A DNA stretch of 24,626 nt from Syntrophaceae bacterium UBA7520. Its GTDB lineage: Bacteria > Desulfobacterota > Syntrophia > Syntrophales > Smithellaceae. The stretch covers positions 1 to 24,626 of the forward strand of contig DLNC01000021.1 of the NCBI GenBank assembly GCA_002478265.1. The letters are read 5' to 3'. Numbering within the stretch: the first letter of the stretch is position 1; every line of letters starts with the position of its first letter. The translations under genes and the position numbers were made by a program. The notes under the pieces were generated by a model. The model saw only the letters and a list, made by a program, of their open reading frames with translations. It did no database searches and was not told where the DNA came from. Of the stretch, positions 7,353 through 15,717 are shown in pieces.

Positions 7353-8669
7353 ATGAGGTGTTTTAAAAAGGGTGTATTTGTATCGGCATTAATCTTCTTT
7401 TTCACCGTTTCTCTGTGGGTAACTGCGTTTGCCCAGGATGAAATTAAAATCGGTGTCATCGGTCCGATGAAGTTCGTGCAGGGCATCGGTCACTGGAACG
7501 GCGCGGTGATGGCGGCTGATGAGATTAATGCCAAGGGCGGCGTGAAGGTCGGCAACAAAATGATGAAAATCAAACTTATCCAGGCCGATTCCAACGAATT
7601 CCTGAGCGTTACGGATGCTTCCAACGCCATGGAACGTCTGATCACCAGAGATAAAGTCGATTTCGTCGTCGGTGGTTTCCGGACGGAAGCGGTGATGGCC
7701 ATGCAGGATATCGCCATGGATAAAAGAGTTATTTTTATCGGTTGCGGCGCGGCGCATCCCGAGCTTTGCGAGAGAGTGGCCAAATACTATGATCAGTATA
7801 AATACTTTTTCCGCATGACACCTTTTAACTCAACCTATCTTGTGCGGGCGGCATTTATTCATGTCGCCACTGTCGCGGAAGTGCTGAAGAAAGAGTTGGG
7901 TATTGAGAAGATAAAAGTTGCCTTCGTGGCGGAAAAAGCTCAGTGGGCGGATCCGATGGTTCCTGCTGCCCAGGCTACACTGCCGAAAATGGGGATGGAA
8001 CTGGTTGGCGTCTGGAGACCTTCTCCGGTAGCGACCGATGTCACAGCGGAACTTTCCGCCATCCAGCGCGCAGGCGCGCACATTATTTTCACGGTATTCT
8101 CCTCTTCCGTCGGTATTCCTTTTGCTCGTCAGGGGGGCGAACTGAAGATTCCGGCGATGCAGGTAGGTATTAACGTGGAAGCCCAGAAGGCGGAATTCTG
8201 GCAGGCCACCCGCGGCATGGGTAACTATGTGGTCACCTCCTCTACTTATGCCGAAGGCGTGGAACAAAATGAATTCACAAAGCCTTTTGTGGAAGGTTAC
8301 AAAAAGAGATTTGGCGAAGTCCCGACTTATACCGCGGGCACTTATGACGCTATCAGATTTGCTATAGCGGAAACTGTGGAAATGGCCGGCACGCTGAATT
8401 CCGATAAGATTGTCGAAATTCTGGAAAACCGTGTTTATAAATCCACTTCGAGCACGATTAAATACATGAAAGACAACCTCGGCCGACACCTGCATGATAT
8501 TACCTTTGGCCCCGGCTATGCCACCGGTCTTGCCGTGCAGTGGCAGGATGGCAATCTGGTTGGTGTATGGCCCAATCAATGGAGACCAGCTCCCGGCGTG
8601 GATGTTACCTACAAGGGCATGAAGCCCATAAAGATTCCACCCTGGATGATTAAAGCTTATAAAAAATAG
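7353..8669 (+). CDS. Liv-type ABC transporter substrate-binding protein 1
   Basis: A periplasmic receptor of the Peripla_BP_6/LivJ-LivK family, 438 residues. The N-terminus is a Sec signal peptide (basic MRCFKKG, hydrophobic core, then AFA|QDE as the likely cleavage site). The mature protein opens with the family start EIKIGVIGPMKFVQG, then a domain with AADEINAKGG and VDFVVGGFRTEAV, then GCGAAHPELCERV with two cysteines that could form a disulphide. The ribosome site GGGAGG stands eight bases before ATG 7353. It is the first of three close paralogues ahead of livH. A 15-pair hairpin follows. Amino acids, aromatic acids and other carboxylates are all known ligands of this family, so the ligand is unknown. 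The acyl-CoA ligase in the same locus hints at a carboxylic acid. Confidence 0.9.
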   Translation: MRCFKKGVFVSALIFFFTVSLWVTAFAQDEIKIGVIGPMKFVQGIGHWNGAVMAADEINAKGGVKVGNKMMKIKLIQADSNEFLSVTDASNAMERLITRDKVDFVVGGFRTEAVMAMQDIAMDKRVIFIGCGAAHPELCERVAKYYDQYKYFFRMTPFNSTYLVRAAFIHVATVAEVLKKELGIEKIKVAFVAEKAQWADPMVPAAQATLPKMGMELVGVWRPSPVATDVTAELSAIQRAGAHIIFTVFSSSVGIPFARQGGELKIPAMQVGINVEAQKAEFWQATRGMGNYVVTSSTYAEGVEQNEFTKPFVEGYKKRFGEVPTYTAGTYDAIRFAIAETVEMAGTLNSDKIVEILENRVYKSTSSTIKYMKDNLGRHLHDITFGPGYATGLAVQWQDGNLVGVWPNQWRPAPGVDVTYKGMKPIKIPPWMIKAYKK

Positions 8670-8683
8670 ATTAATTGATTTTT

Positions 8684-8718
8684 ACTGCCCGCTCCTTAAT
8701 ATAAGGAGCGGGCAGTTT
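8684..8718 (+). terminator. perfect 15-pair hairpin after binding protein 1
   Basis: Positions 8684-8698 and 8702-8716 are perfect inverted repeats with a three-base loop, beginning ACTGCCCGCTCC. Only TTCGGTTT follows rather than a proper T run. It could be a weak terminator or a 3-prime stabiliser that raises the amount of receptor relative to downstream messages. Confidence 0.7.
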
Positions 8719-8888
8719 CGGTTTAAGTTTATTATTTTGTGAAAACATAAAATTATTTTTGCTTTTTAATATAATTGGCAATTTCGCTTCGTTTAAAGTT
8801 TAGATTTTAACAAACCTGTTGGTGTTAATGACTCTTTTAAGAATAAGGGGTCTTAATATAAATTATAAGGAAAGGGAGGGTTTGTTTT

Positions 8889-10220
8889 ATGGGATGTTTT
8901 AAAAAAAGTTTTTTCGTATCGGCAATAATCTTCATCTTTTCTGTGTTTTCTCTGACAACTGCTTTCGCACAGGAGATTAAAATCGGCGTTATCGGACCGA
9001 TGAAATTTGTGCAGGGCATCGGTCATTGGAACGGAGCCACGATGGCGGCTGATGAGATTAATGCCAAGGGCGGCGTGAATGTTGGCGGCAAAATGATGAA
9101 AATCAGGCTTATTCAGGCTGATTCCAATGAATTTTTGAGTGTTACCGACGCCACCAATGCCATGGAGCGCCTGATTACCAAAGACAAAGTGGATTTTGTC
9201 GTGGGTGGTTTCCGGACGGAAGCTGTTTTGGCCATGCAGGATATCGCCATGGACAAAAGAGTTATATTTATCGGCTGCGGCGCGGCGCATCCCGAACTGT
9301 GCGAAAGAGTAGCCAAATATTACGACCAGTATAAATACTTTTTCCGCGGTACTCCTTATAGCTCTTCTGATCTGGTTAAGGCAGCCTTTATCCATGTAGG
9401 CACTGTAGGCGCTTACTTGAAACAGGAGCTTGGTATTGAAAACATAAAGGTTGCCTTCGTGGCGGAAAAAGCGCAGTGGGCGGATCCAATGGTTCCGGCG
9501 GTTCAGGCGACAATGCCCAAAATGGGCATGGAACTGGTCGGTATCTGGAGGCCATCTCCTGTGGCTACCGATGTAACCGCGGAACTGGCGGCGATTCAGC
9601 GTGCGGGCGCGCACATCATCTTTACTATTTTTTCATCTTCCGTCGGCATTCCCTTTGCCCGTCAGGCCGGCGAATTGAAAGTGCCGGCGATTCAGGTTGG
9701 CATCAACGTGGAAGCGCAGAAGGCGGAATTCTGGCAGGCCACCCGCGGTATGGGCAACTACGTTATAACATCGAATACCTATGCTGAAGGCGTGGAACAG
9801 AATGAACTTACCAAATCTTTTGTGGAAGGCTATAAGAAAAGATTCGGAGAAATTCCTACTTACACGGCAGACACTTATGCAGCCATAGTTTATGGCATTG
9901 TGCCGGCGATTGAACAGGCAGGCACTCTCAATTCAGATACACTAGTTTCTATTATGGAAAACCGTGTGTATAAGGTTCCCTCCGGAACAGTTAGATACAC
10001 TAAAGATAAAATAGGACGTCCTCTACACGACCTGACTTTTGGGCCTGGATATCTAACAGGGATTGCCACGCAGTGGCAGGACGGCAAACTGGTTGGCGTG
10101 TGGCCCAATGGCTGGAAACCAGCTCCTGGTGTGGAAGTTACCTATAAGGGCATGCAGCCGATTAAACTCCCGCCCTGGATGATTCAAGCTTACAGTAAAA
10201 AACCGGCGGGCAAGAAATAA
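8889..10220 (+). CDS. Liv-type ABC transporter substrate-binding protein 2
   Basis: The second paralogue, 443 residues, has the same layout as its neighbours. The signal peptide ends TAFA|QE. The mature start is EIKIGVIGPMKFVQG, followed by FVVGGFRTEAV, GCGAAHPELCERV and the shared FVAEKAQWADPMVP and WRPSPVATDVTAEL blocks. It shares very long identical stretches with protein 1. Differences gather at YSSSDLVKAA and in the last quarter (about residues 325-380), where TADTYAAIVYGIVPAIEQ replaces TAGTYDAIRFAIAETVEM. The C-terminus adds KKPAGKK. ATG 8889 follows AAGGAAAGGGAGGG. The position of the differences suggests altered ligand preference rather than a recent exact duplicate. Own promoter uncertain; the 219-base gap before it is AT-rich. 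Confidence 0.9.
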   Translation: MGCFKKSFFVSAIIFIFSVFSLTTAFAQEIKIGVIGPMKFVQGIGHWNGATMAADEINAKGGVNVGGKMMKIRLIQADSNEFLSVTDATNAMERLITKDKVDFVVGGFRTEAVLAMQDIAMDKRVIFIGCGAAHPELCERVAKYYDQYKYFFRGTPYSSSDLVKAAFIHVGTVGAYLKQELGIENIKVAFVAEKAQWADPMVPAVQATMPKMGMELVGIWRPSPVATDVTAELAAIQRAGAHIIFTIFSSSVGIPFARQAGELKVPAIQVGINVEAQKAEFWQATRGMGNYVITSNTYAEGVEQNELTKSFVEGYKKRFGEIPTYTADTYAAIVYGIVPAIEQAGTLNSDTLVSIMENRVYKVPSGTVRYTKDKIGRPLHDLTFGPGYLTGIATQWQDGKLVGVWPNGWKPAPGVEVTYKGMQPIKLPPWMIQAYSKKPAGKK

Positions 10221-10250
10221 TAAAGAAGAAAGATTGAGTGAGAAGTTATA

Positions 10251-10293
10251 AGCCACCTGTCAGCCCCGGACACTCAGGGGCTGACAGGTGGCT
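10251..10293 (+). terminator. perfect 17-pair hairpin after binding protein 2
   Basis: Positions 10251-10267 and 10277-10293 are perfect inverted repeats (AGCCACCTGTCAGCCCC in the left arm) with a nine-base loop. No T run follows (GTAAATTAAAA), so it is not a classical intrinsic terminator. An mRNA-stabilising hairpin is at least as likely. Confidence 0.65.
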
Positions 10294-10525
10294 GTAAATT
10301 AAAAAAAGGAAAATAAATTATAAAAAAGTTCAACAGCGAACAATATTGACCGACAGTTTTTATCAATTAATTGTTTTAGCAGTCTTTTTTAATACACTAT
10401 TATAAAAAATTGAATTAGATTTTTCTTTTTCATTCGAAAAAATTTTCCCGCGCGCAGTTTAAATTGGTTTTGTTGCCGGTAAAAAGTGAAATACAGTCAA
10501 AAAAATATTGACAAATGACTCAAGC

Positions 10526-10554
10526 TTGACTAGGAAGTTTCAGTTTACTATTTT
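10526..10554 (+). promoter_or_regulatory. putative promoter of binding protein 3
   Basis: TTGACT (10526-10531), a 17-base spacer and TATTTT (10549-10554) form a plausible sigma70 promoter with a start near 10561. A second -35-like TTGACA lies at 10508-10513 with a poorer -10. TGACT/AGTCA half-sites cluster here (10495-10499, 10516-10520, 10527-10531). The 357-base gap 10221-10577 otherwise holds only the hairpin at 10251-10293 and AT-rich sequence. Confidence 0.5.
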
Positions 10555-10577
10555 TAGAAAGTAGAGGTTCGTTAAAA

Positions 10578-11900
10578 ATGAAAATGTTCAAGAGATTAAT
10601 TTTTGTTCCGGTTTTGGTTGTTGCTTTAACCATCTCCATCTGGGCAAACGCTTTTGCCGCCGATGAAATTAAAATCGGTGTCATTGGCCCGATGAAGTTC
10701 GTGCAGGGCATCAGCCATTGGAACGGCGCGGTGATGGCCGCCGATGAAATTAACGCCAGGGGGGGCGTTAAAGTAGGAAACAAAATGATGAAAATCAAAT
10801 TAATCCAGGCTGACTCCAACGAGTTTTTGAGCATCACTGATGCGACCAATGCCATGGAGAGATTGATTACCAAAGACAAAGTGCATTTTGTTGTGGGTGG
10901 TTTCCGCACGGAAGCCGTTATGGCGATGCAGGATATAGCCATGCATCAAAAGGTTATCTTCATCGGATGTGGCGCCGCTCATGATGAACTCTGCAACAGA
11001 GTGGCCAAGTATTATGATCAGTATAAATACTTCTTCCGCGGCACTCCCTTCAATTCTACAAACCTGGTAAGGGCGGCTTTCATTCATGTGGGCACCGTTG
11101 CCGAGGTGATAAAAAAAGAATTGGACATTAAAGGCCCGATTAAAGTCGCGTTTGTGGCGGAAAAAGCTCAGTGGGCGGACGCGATGGTTCCCGCAGTGCA
11201 GGCGACATTGCCCAAGATGGGAATGGAGCTGGTCGGTGTGTGGAGACCTTCTCCGGTCGCGACCGATGTGACCGCGGAGCTTGCCGGTATTCAGCGCACC
11301 GGCGCGCATCTTATCTTTACAGTATTCTCATCTTCCGTCGGCATTCCCTTTGCCCGTCAGGCGGGCGAACTGAAAGTTCCTGCGATTCAGGTTGGCATCA
11401 ACGTGGAAGCTTCCAAAGATGATTTTTGGAAAGCAACCCGTGGCCAGGGCAACTATGTTGTGATCTCGGCGACCTACGCCCGTGACGTAGAATGTAATGA
11501 GCTTACCAAGCCTTTTGTGGAAGGTTATTTAAAAAGATTTGGCGAGATGCCCACATATACTGCCGGCACCTACGAATCAATCAAAATGTCGCTGGTCGAT
11601 ACTATCGAAATGATCGGCACATTGGATCCCGACAAGATTGTGGAAGCTTTGGAAAATCGTGTCTATAAAACTCCCCCCAGCACGATTATGTATGTCAAAG
11701 ATAATTTGGGCAGACATACCCATGACATCAGATTTGGCCCCGGTTACGCGACCGGTCTCGCTGTGCAGTGGCAGGACGGCAAACTGGTAGGCGTATGGCC
11801 CAACGGCTGGAAGCCTGCTCCCGGTGTGGAAGTTACCTATAAAGGAATGAAACCCATTAAACTTCCTCCTTGGATGTACCAGGCTTACAAGAAAAAATAG
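10578..11900 (+). CDS. Liv-type ABC transporter substrate-binding protein 3
   Basis: The third paralogue, 440 residues. The signal peptide ends NAFA|ADE. The mature start is again EIKIGVIGPMKFVQG, here with SHWNGAV instead of GHWNGAV. It is the most diverged of the three: GCGAAHDELCNRV instead of HPELCERV, EASKDDFWKATRGQG instead of EAQKAEFWQATRGMG, and TYARDVECNELTKPF with an additional cysteine. The C-terminal domain keeps GPGYATGLAVQWQDGKLVGV. The leader shares GAGGTTCGTT with protein 1, so the copies were duplicated together with their ribosome-site region. ATG 10578 follows AGAGG at about ten bases. It is closest to livH (94 bases away) and may be the receptor co-transcribed with the permease genes. 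Confidence 0.9.
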   Translation: MKMFKRLIFVPVLVVALTISIWANAFAADEIKIGVIGPMKFVQGISHWNGAVMAADEINARGGVKVGNKMMKIKLIQADSNEFLSITDATNAMERLITKDKVHFVVGGFRTEAVMAMQDIAMHQKVIFIGCGAAHDELCNRVAKYYDQYKYFFRGTPFNSTNLVRAAFIHVGTVAEVIKKELDIKGPIKVAFVAEKAQWADAMVPAVQATLPKMGMELVGVWRPSPVATDVTAELAGIQRTGAHLIFTVFSSSVGIPFARQAGELKVPAIQVGINVEASKDDFWKATRGQGNYVVISATYARDVECNELTKPFVEGYLKRFGEMPTYTAGTYESIKMSLVDTIEMIGTLDPDKIVEALENRVYKTPPSTIMYVKDNLGRHTHDIRFGPGYATGLAVQWQDGKLVGVWPNGWKPAPGVEVTYKGMKPIKLPPWMYQAYKKK

Positions 11901-11917
11901 ATTCAGCTTCATTAAAT

Positions 11918-11964
11918 ATGGCTCGTCCGCTTCCCGTGAAAATAAGGCGGCGGACGAAAGCCAT
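11918..11964 (+). terminator. bulged 13-pair hairpin between binding protein 3 and livH
   Basis: ATGGCT (11918-11923) pairs with AGCCAT (11959-11964) and CGTCCGC (11924-11930) with GCGGACG (11950-11956), leaving a two-base bulge at 11957-11958. No T run follows. It probably attenuates or protects rather than stops transcription, leaving the receptor message more abundant than that of livHMGF. Confidence 0.6.
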
Positions 11965-11993
11965 GTTCATTAAAAAATAGCGAGGTAATTATA

Positions 11994-12869
11994 ATGTCTA
12001 TCGTATTAGACATCATTATTAGTGGTGTTATTAGCGGAAGTATTTACGCTCTTCTGGCTATAGGATTTTCCCTAATCTTTGGTGTGGCGCGCATTGTCAA
12101 TATCGCCCATACCGCCTTTTACATGGTTGCCGCCTATTGTATTTACGCAGTAACCAATTACCTGGGCTGGCCTGCCGTTCCCGCGATGTTTATTGCTGTT
12201 ATCTTTTCTGTTATCCTGGGCATGGTCACCTATAAATTATTGCTTAATCCTATCAGAGAGCATGAAGGCGCGGTACTGATCGCGACTATCGCTATTGCGA
12301 TGATTTTTGAGCAGGTTATGTCGTTGATTTTTACCGGTACATTTCTGAGCGTTCCTAAACTTGTTGAAGACTATTTCACTATTTTTGGCGTGAAGGTCTT
12401 TTACCAGCAGCTTCTGACGCTGGGCGCGGCGCTCGCCATTATGTTGGTCTTGCTGCTCTTTTTGTTTAAGACCAAGTTGGGTCTGGCTGTCCGCTCCACG
12501 GCTCAGGATCGCGAAGTCGCCAACCTCATGGGAATCAATGAATCCTTCGTGGCGATGATTACCATGGGAATATCTGTGGGCCTGGCTGCAATTACTGGCG
12601 CGATCGTCGTGCCTTTAACCATATTGGAGCCGCACATGTGGACGCCTCCCTTGATCATGATGATGGCGGTCGTTGTTTTGGGTGGCCTTGGTTCGCTCAA
12701 AGGCAGTTTTGTGGGGGCCTACATTCTGGGTTTTGCTGAAGCTATCGTTGTTTTTGCTTTCCCCATGGGCGCATTTTTGAAAGGATCGGTTGCCCTGTCC
12801 ATCATGATTCTGGTTTTAATCATCCGGCCGGAAGGACTTTTTGGCGTGTACTTTGAAGAAGAAAGGTAG
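11994..12869 (+). CDS. livH: Liv-type ABC transporter permease (LivH)
   Basis: A 291-residue inner-membrane permease of the branched-chain amino acid type (BPD_transp_2 family). The N-terminal GVISGSIYALLAIGFSLIFG and VNIAHTAFYMVAAY blocks are the family hallmark. The later segment with AITGAIVVPLT, MMMAVVVLGGLGSLKGSFVGA and the terminal RPEGLFG is the coupling region and C-terminal signature. About eight hydrophobic segments are visible. It pairs with LivM to form the membrane channel fed by the periplasmic receptors. The ribosome site GAGG (in GCGAGGTAATTATA) lies before ATG 11994, and livM starts nine bases after its stop. Confidence 0.93.
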   Translation: MSIVLDIIISGVISGSIYALLAIGFSLIFGVARIVNIAHTAFYMVAAYCIYAVTNYLGWPAVPAMFIAVIFSVILGMVTYKLLLNPIREHEGAVLIATIAIAMIFEQVMSLIFTGTFLSVPKLVEDYFTIFGVKVFYQQLLTLGAALAIMLVLLLFLFKTKLGLAVRSTAQDREVANLMGINESFVAMITMGISVGLAAITGAIVVPLTILEPHMWTPPLIMMMAVVVLGGLGSLKGSFVGAYILGFAEAIVVFAFPMGAFLKGSVALSIMILVLIIRPEGLFGVYFEEER

Positions 12870-12878
12870 AGACATTCC

Positions 12879-13919
12879 ATGAAAACCATTCTATTTTACA
12901 TAAGAAAGTTATTTGCCGTTGTAAAAAACGAGGTTCTGGTGCTTCCCTCTCGCGTGGCCGTGATTTTCTTTTTCCTCTTTATTCTGCTGCTGCCGTTTTT
13001 TACCGACGATGTTTACATTCTGCGTATATTCACACTGGCGAGTATTTTCGCCATCTTTGCCGCAAGCTGGGATTTGCTTTCCGGTTTTACCGGTCAGATG
13101 AACTTCGGGCATGCGTTGTTTTTCGGCGTGGGCGCCTACGGCGCGGCTTTGCTTAACCTGCATTACCAAATTCCGCCCTGGGGCAGCATTCCGCTGGGCG
13201 CTTTGGTTGGCGTCGCCGCGGGTCTGATTATCGGTATCCCCAGTCTGCGCCTGAAAGGAACATATTTGGCGCTGACGACACTCGCTTTTCCGATTATTTT
13301 ACTGGGATTAGTTTTTACATTTCCCGGTTTCACCGGTGGCGAATTGGGTATTTCCGGTATCGAAAGATTAGCGCCGACACGCGTGCAGGAATATTATATT
13401 ATTTCTGTGCTGATGCTTGGTCTGTGCACCATTATGTGGGCGATAACAGATTCGAATACAGGCATTATTTTTCACGCCATCCGCGAAGATGAAATAGCGG
13501 TACGCGCATCCGGCGTCAACACCACACGCTATAAACTTCTGGCTTTTTGCCTGAGCGGATTTTTTGCCGGTATTGCCGGTGGACTTTACGCGCATTTCAT
13601 GAGAATTGCCGGACCTTCCACGTTGGAGGTGTCGCTTTCCTTCCAGGTGGTTATCTGGGCGATTTTCGGCGGCGCCGCGACAATTTACGGACCGATCGGC
13701 GCCGTGTTTTTCCTGTATCCTTTGGTGGAATTCATGCACGTCCTCAAAGATTACCGCATATTGATGTTTGCGTTCGTTGTATTGCTTGTCTTGCTGTTCA
13801 TGCCGGATGGATTGTTCCGCTGGCTGCGGGAAAAAGTGGAAGAAGAATGTCCCCGCTGCAAGGTAAGGAATATTGCCACGCGTAAAACATGCCGTGTATG
13901 CACGGCGCCATTGGATTAA
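12879..13919 (+). CDS. livM: Liv-type ABC transporter permease (LivM) with a C-terminal zinc-ribbon-like tail
   Basis: A 346-residue second permease subunit. Family blocks are WDLLSGFTGQMNFGHALFFGVGAY, cut here to its core GFTGQMNFGHALFFG, then IGIPSLRLKGTYLALTTLAF and AIREDEIAVRASGVN, the cytoplasmic coupling loop. It ends in FMPDGLFRWL, where most LivM proteins stop. Here the chain continues about 25 residues with C324-P-R-C327, ten residues, C338-R-V-C341, then TAPLD. That CX2C-X10-CX2C pattern looks like a small zinc ribbon on the cytoplasmic side. The N-terminus also carries an extra amphipathic stretch before the first membrane span. A partner of livH in the same operon. Confidence 0.92.
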   Translation: MKTILFYIRKLFAVVKNEVLVLPSRVAVIFFFLFILLLPFFTDDVYILRIFTLASIFAIFAASWDLLSGFTGQMNFGHALFFGVGAYGAALLNLHYQIPPWGSIPLGALVGVAAGLIIGIPSLRLKGTYLALTTLAFPIILLGLVFTFPGFTGGELGISGIERLAPTRVQEYYIISVLMLGLCTIMWAITDSNTGIIFHAIREDEIAVRASGVNTTRYKLLAFCLSGFFAGIAGGLYAHFMRIAGPSTLEVSLSFQVVIWAIFGGAATIYGPIGAVFFLYPLVEFMHVLKDYRILMFAFVVLLVLLFMPDGLFRWLREKVEEECPRCKVRNIATRKTCRVCTAPLD

Positions 13920-14003
13920 TAAATAATGCCGGAGGGCTGGAGGGGTTATCCGGCAGTAAAATATGTATCGTCTGAAGACGAGGAAGAATGTGAGGATAAA
14001 AAA

Positions 14004-15716
14004 ATGGATGCAAAAGAATATTATTTGTCAAAACCTTGGGTAAAACATTATCCCGAAGGCGCAACGTTTGAAGTAGATATACCGCAGGGCATGTCTGTGC
14101 CGGATATGATAGATAATGCCGTTAAACTGTACAGTAAAAAAACAGCGCTGATTTTTTATGGTCGGGAAATAAGCTATGCCGAAATAAAAGAGCGTATTGA
14201 CCGTTTTGCCACCGCGCTTGCTGATTTGGGTCTCAAAAAAGGAGATACAGTCGCCCTTTATCTGTTGAATTGTCCGCAGTATGTCATCGCTTATTTCGCG
14301 ACATTGAAGCTCGGCGCGAAAGTGACGCCGATCAGCCCCGTGTATACCAGCCATGAAATCAAACATCAGCTGGAAGACAGTGACGCGACTTTTCTAGTCT
14401 GCCAGGATATTCTCTACGATAACGCCGAAAGAAGCGGCGTAAAGATGAAACATGTAATTGTCACCAGCGTTCTGGAATATTTGCCCAAGATGAAAAAGCT
14501 TTTAGGCAAATCATTGCTGGGAAAAGATTACGCCAACTTGCATGTTCCCACGCGCGAAGAAAAAGCCCAGAAAGGCCTTGTTGATTTTGAAGAACTGATT
14601 AAAAAATATCCGCCGAATCCTCCGAAAGTGGATATTGATCCCAAAAAAGATATCGCCGCTCTGCCCTACACGGGGGGAACGACCGGTCTTCCCAAGGCGG
14701 CGGTGCTTACTCATTACAACATGGTTTCTATCGTACACCAGGTTAAAAAGTTATGGCCATTTCTGGAAGACGGAAAAGAAGTCGGCATTGCCTTTTTGCC
14801 CTTCTTTCATATTTACGGTCAGGTTGTGGCCATGCTCAACGGCCTGGCGAGAGGTTTTACGGGGGTGCTTTTCACCACTCCTGATATCGACGAGATTCTG
14901 GACGCGATGGAAAAATATAAGGCCTCTACTTTCAATGGCGTTCCTACCATGTTTGAGTTTCTCAAAGAGTATGAGAAAACTTATCGCGTCAACTGGAAAA
15001 ATGTTAAACTAATCGGCTGCGGCGCTGATACGCTGCATGAATCAACGGTGGAAGCGTGGGAAAGAAGAACCGGTTCTAAAATCCATGAAGGTTATGGAAT
15101 GACGGAGACTACCGGTGTCAGTCACAGTAACCCCTATCAGAAAACTAAAAGAAACTCCTTCGGCGTGCCGATTCCCGGTGTGAGAGCGGCGATCGTTGAA
15201 TACGAAGGAACGAAATACATGCCGGTAGGCGAAGTGGGAGAGATGATTCTCAACGGCCCGAATATCATGCAGGCATACTGGAAAAGGCCGGAAGAAACCA
15301 AACAGTCACTGATCGATATTGACGGCGAAAAGTGGCTGAGAACCGGCGACATTGTGAGCATGGACGAAGACGGTTATTTCCATTTCTTTGACCGCAAGCG
15401 TGATTTGATTAAGTTTAAAGGATATTCAGTATTCGCGCGTCACGTGGAAGAAGTGCTCTACAAGCATCCGCAAATTAAAGCGGCTGGCGTTGTCGGCGTT
15501 CCCGATCCTAAAGTCGGCAATATCATTAAAGCCTACGTCGTACTGGAAAGCGAAGCGCGCGGAAAAATATCAGAAGAAGACATCATCAATTTCTGTACGG
15601 AAAACCTGGCCCATTACAAAGTTCCGAAGATTATCGAGTTCCGTGGTGAACTGCCCAAAACAGACGTCGGCAAGGTTTCACGCAGGGAATTAAGAGAGGA
15701 AGGGGAGGCCTGTTGA
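14004..15716 (+). CDS. AMP-forming acyl-CoA ligase embedded in the liv operon
   Basis: A member of the ANL adenylate-forming superfamily, resembling long-chain fatty-acid-CoA ligases. It activates a carboxylic acid with ATP and joins it to CoA in the cytoplasm. From ATG 14004 (570 residues) the motifs are all present: YTGGTTGLPKA (about 222-232, phosphate loop), GYGMTETTG, RTGDIVSMDEDG, the hinge DRKRDLIKFKGYSV, and PKTDVGKVSRREL with the catalytic C-terminal lysine. I prefer 14004 over ATG 13926 because GTGAGGAT stands eight bases ahead and the extra 26 residues (rich in Asp/Glu) look non-native. It lies between livM and livG, two bases before livG, so it is made with the transporter and probably acts on the imported compound. 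The substrate may be a fatty, branched or aromatic acid and cannot be decided. Confidence 0.9.
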   Translation: MDAKEYYLSKPWVKHYPEGATFEVDIPQGMSVPDMIDNAVKLYSKKTALIFYGREISYAEIKERIDRFATALADLGLKKGDTVALYLLNCPQYVIAYFATLKLGAKVTPISPVYTSHEIKHQLEDSDATFLVCQDILYDNAERSGVKMKHVIVTSVLEYLPKMKKLLGKSLLGKDYANLHVPTREEKAQKGLVDFEELIKKYPPNPPKVDIDPKKDIAALPYTGGTTGLPKAAVLTHYNMVSIVHQVKKLWPFLEDGKEVGIAFLPFFHIYGQVVAMLNGLARGFTGVLFTTPDIDEILDAMEKYKASTFNGVPTMFEFLKEYEKTYRVNWKNVKLIGCGADTLHESTVEAWERRTGSKIHEGYGMTETTGVSHSNPYQKTKRNSFGVPIPGVRAAIVEYEGTKYMPVGEVGEMILNGPNIMQAYWKRPEETKQSLIDIDGEKWLRTGDIVSMDEDGYFHFFDRKRDLIKFKGYSVFARHVEEVLYKHPQIKAAGVVGVPDPKVGNIIKAYVVLESEARGKISEEDIINFCTENLAHYKVPKIIEFRGELPKTDVGKVSRRELREEGEAC

Positions 15717-15717
15717 T

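Noticed and set aside
7830..8579. Long minus-strand frames opposite the binding-protein genes (also at 8853-9614 and 10800-11309)
   Set aside because: They recur at the same place in each paralogue because the sense sequence is conserved. The sense frames have signal peptides, ribosome sites and family motifs; the antisense frames have none.
7353..11900. Triplicated gene block as an assembly duplication
   Set aside because: The three genes differ throughout at DNA level, have unrelated intergenic hairpins and distinct leaders, so they are true paralogues.
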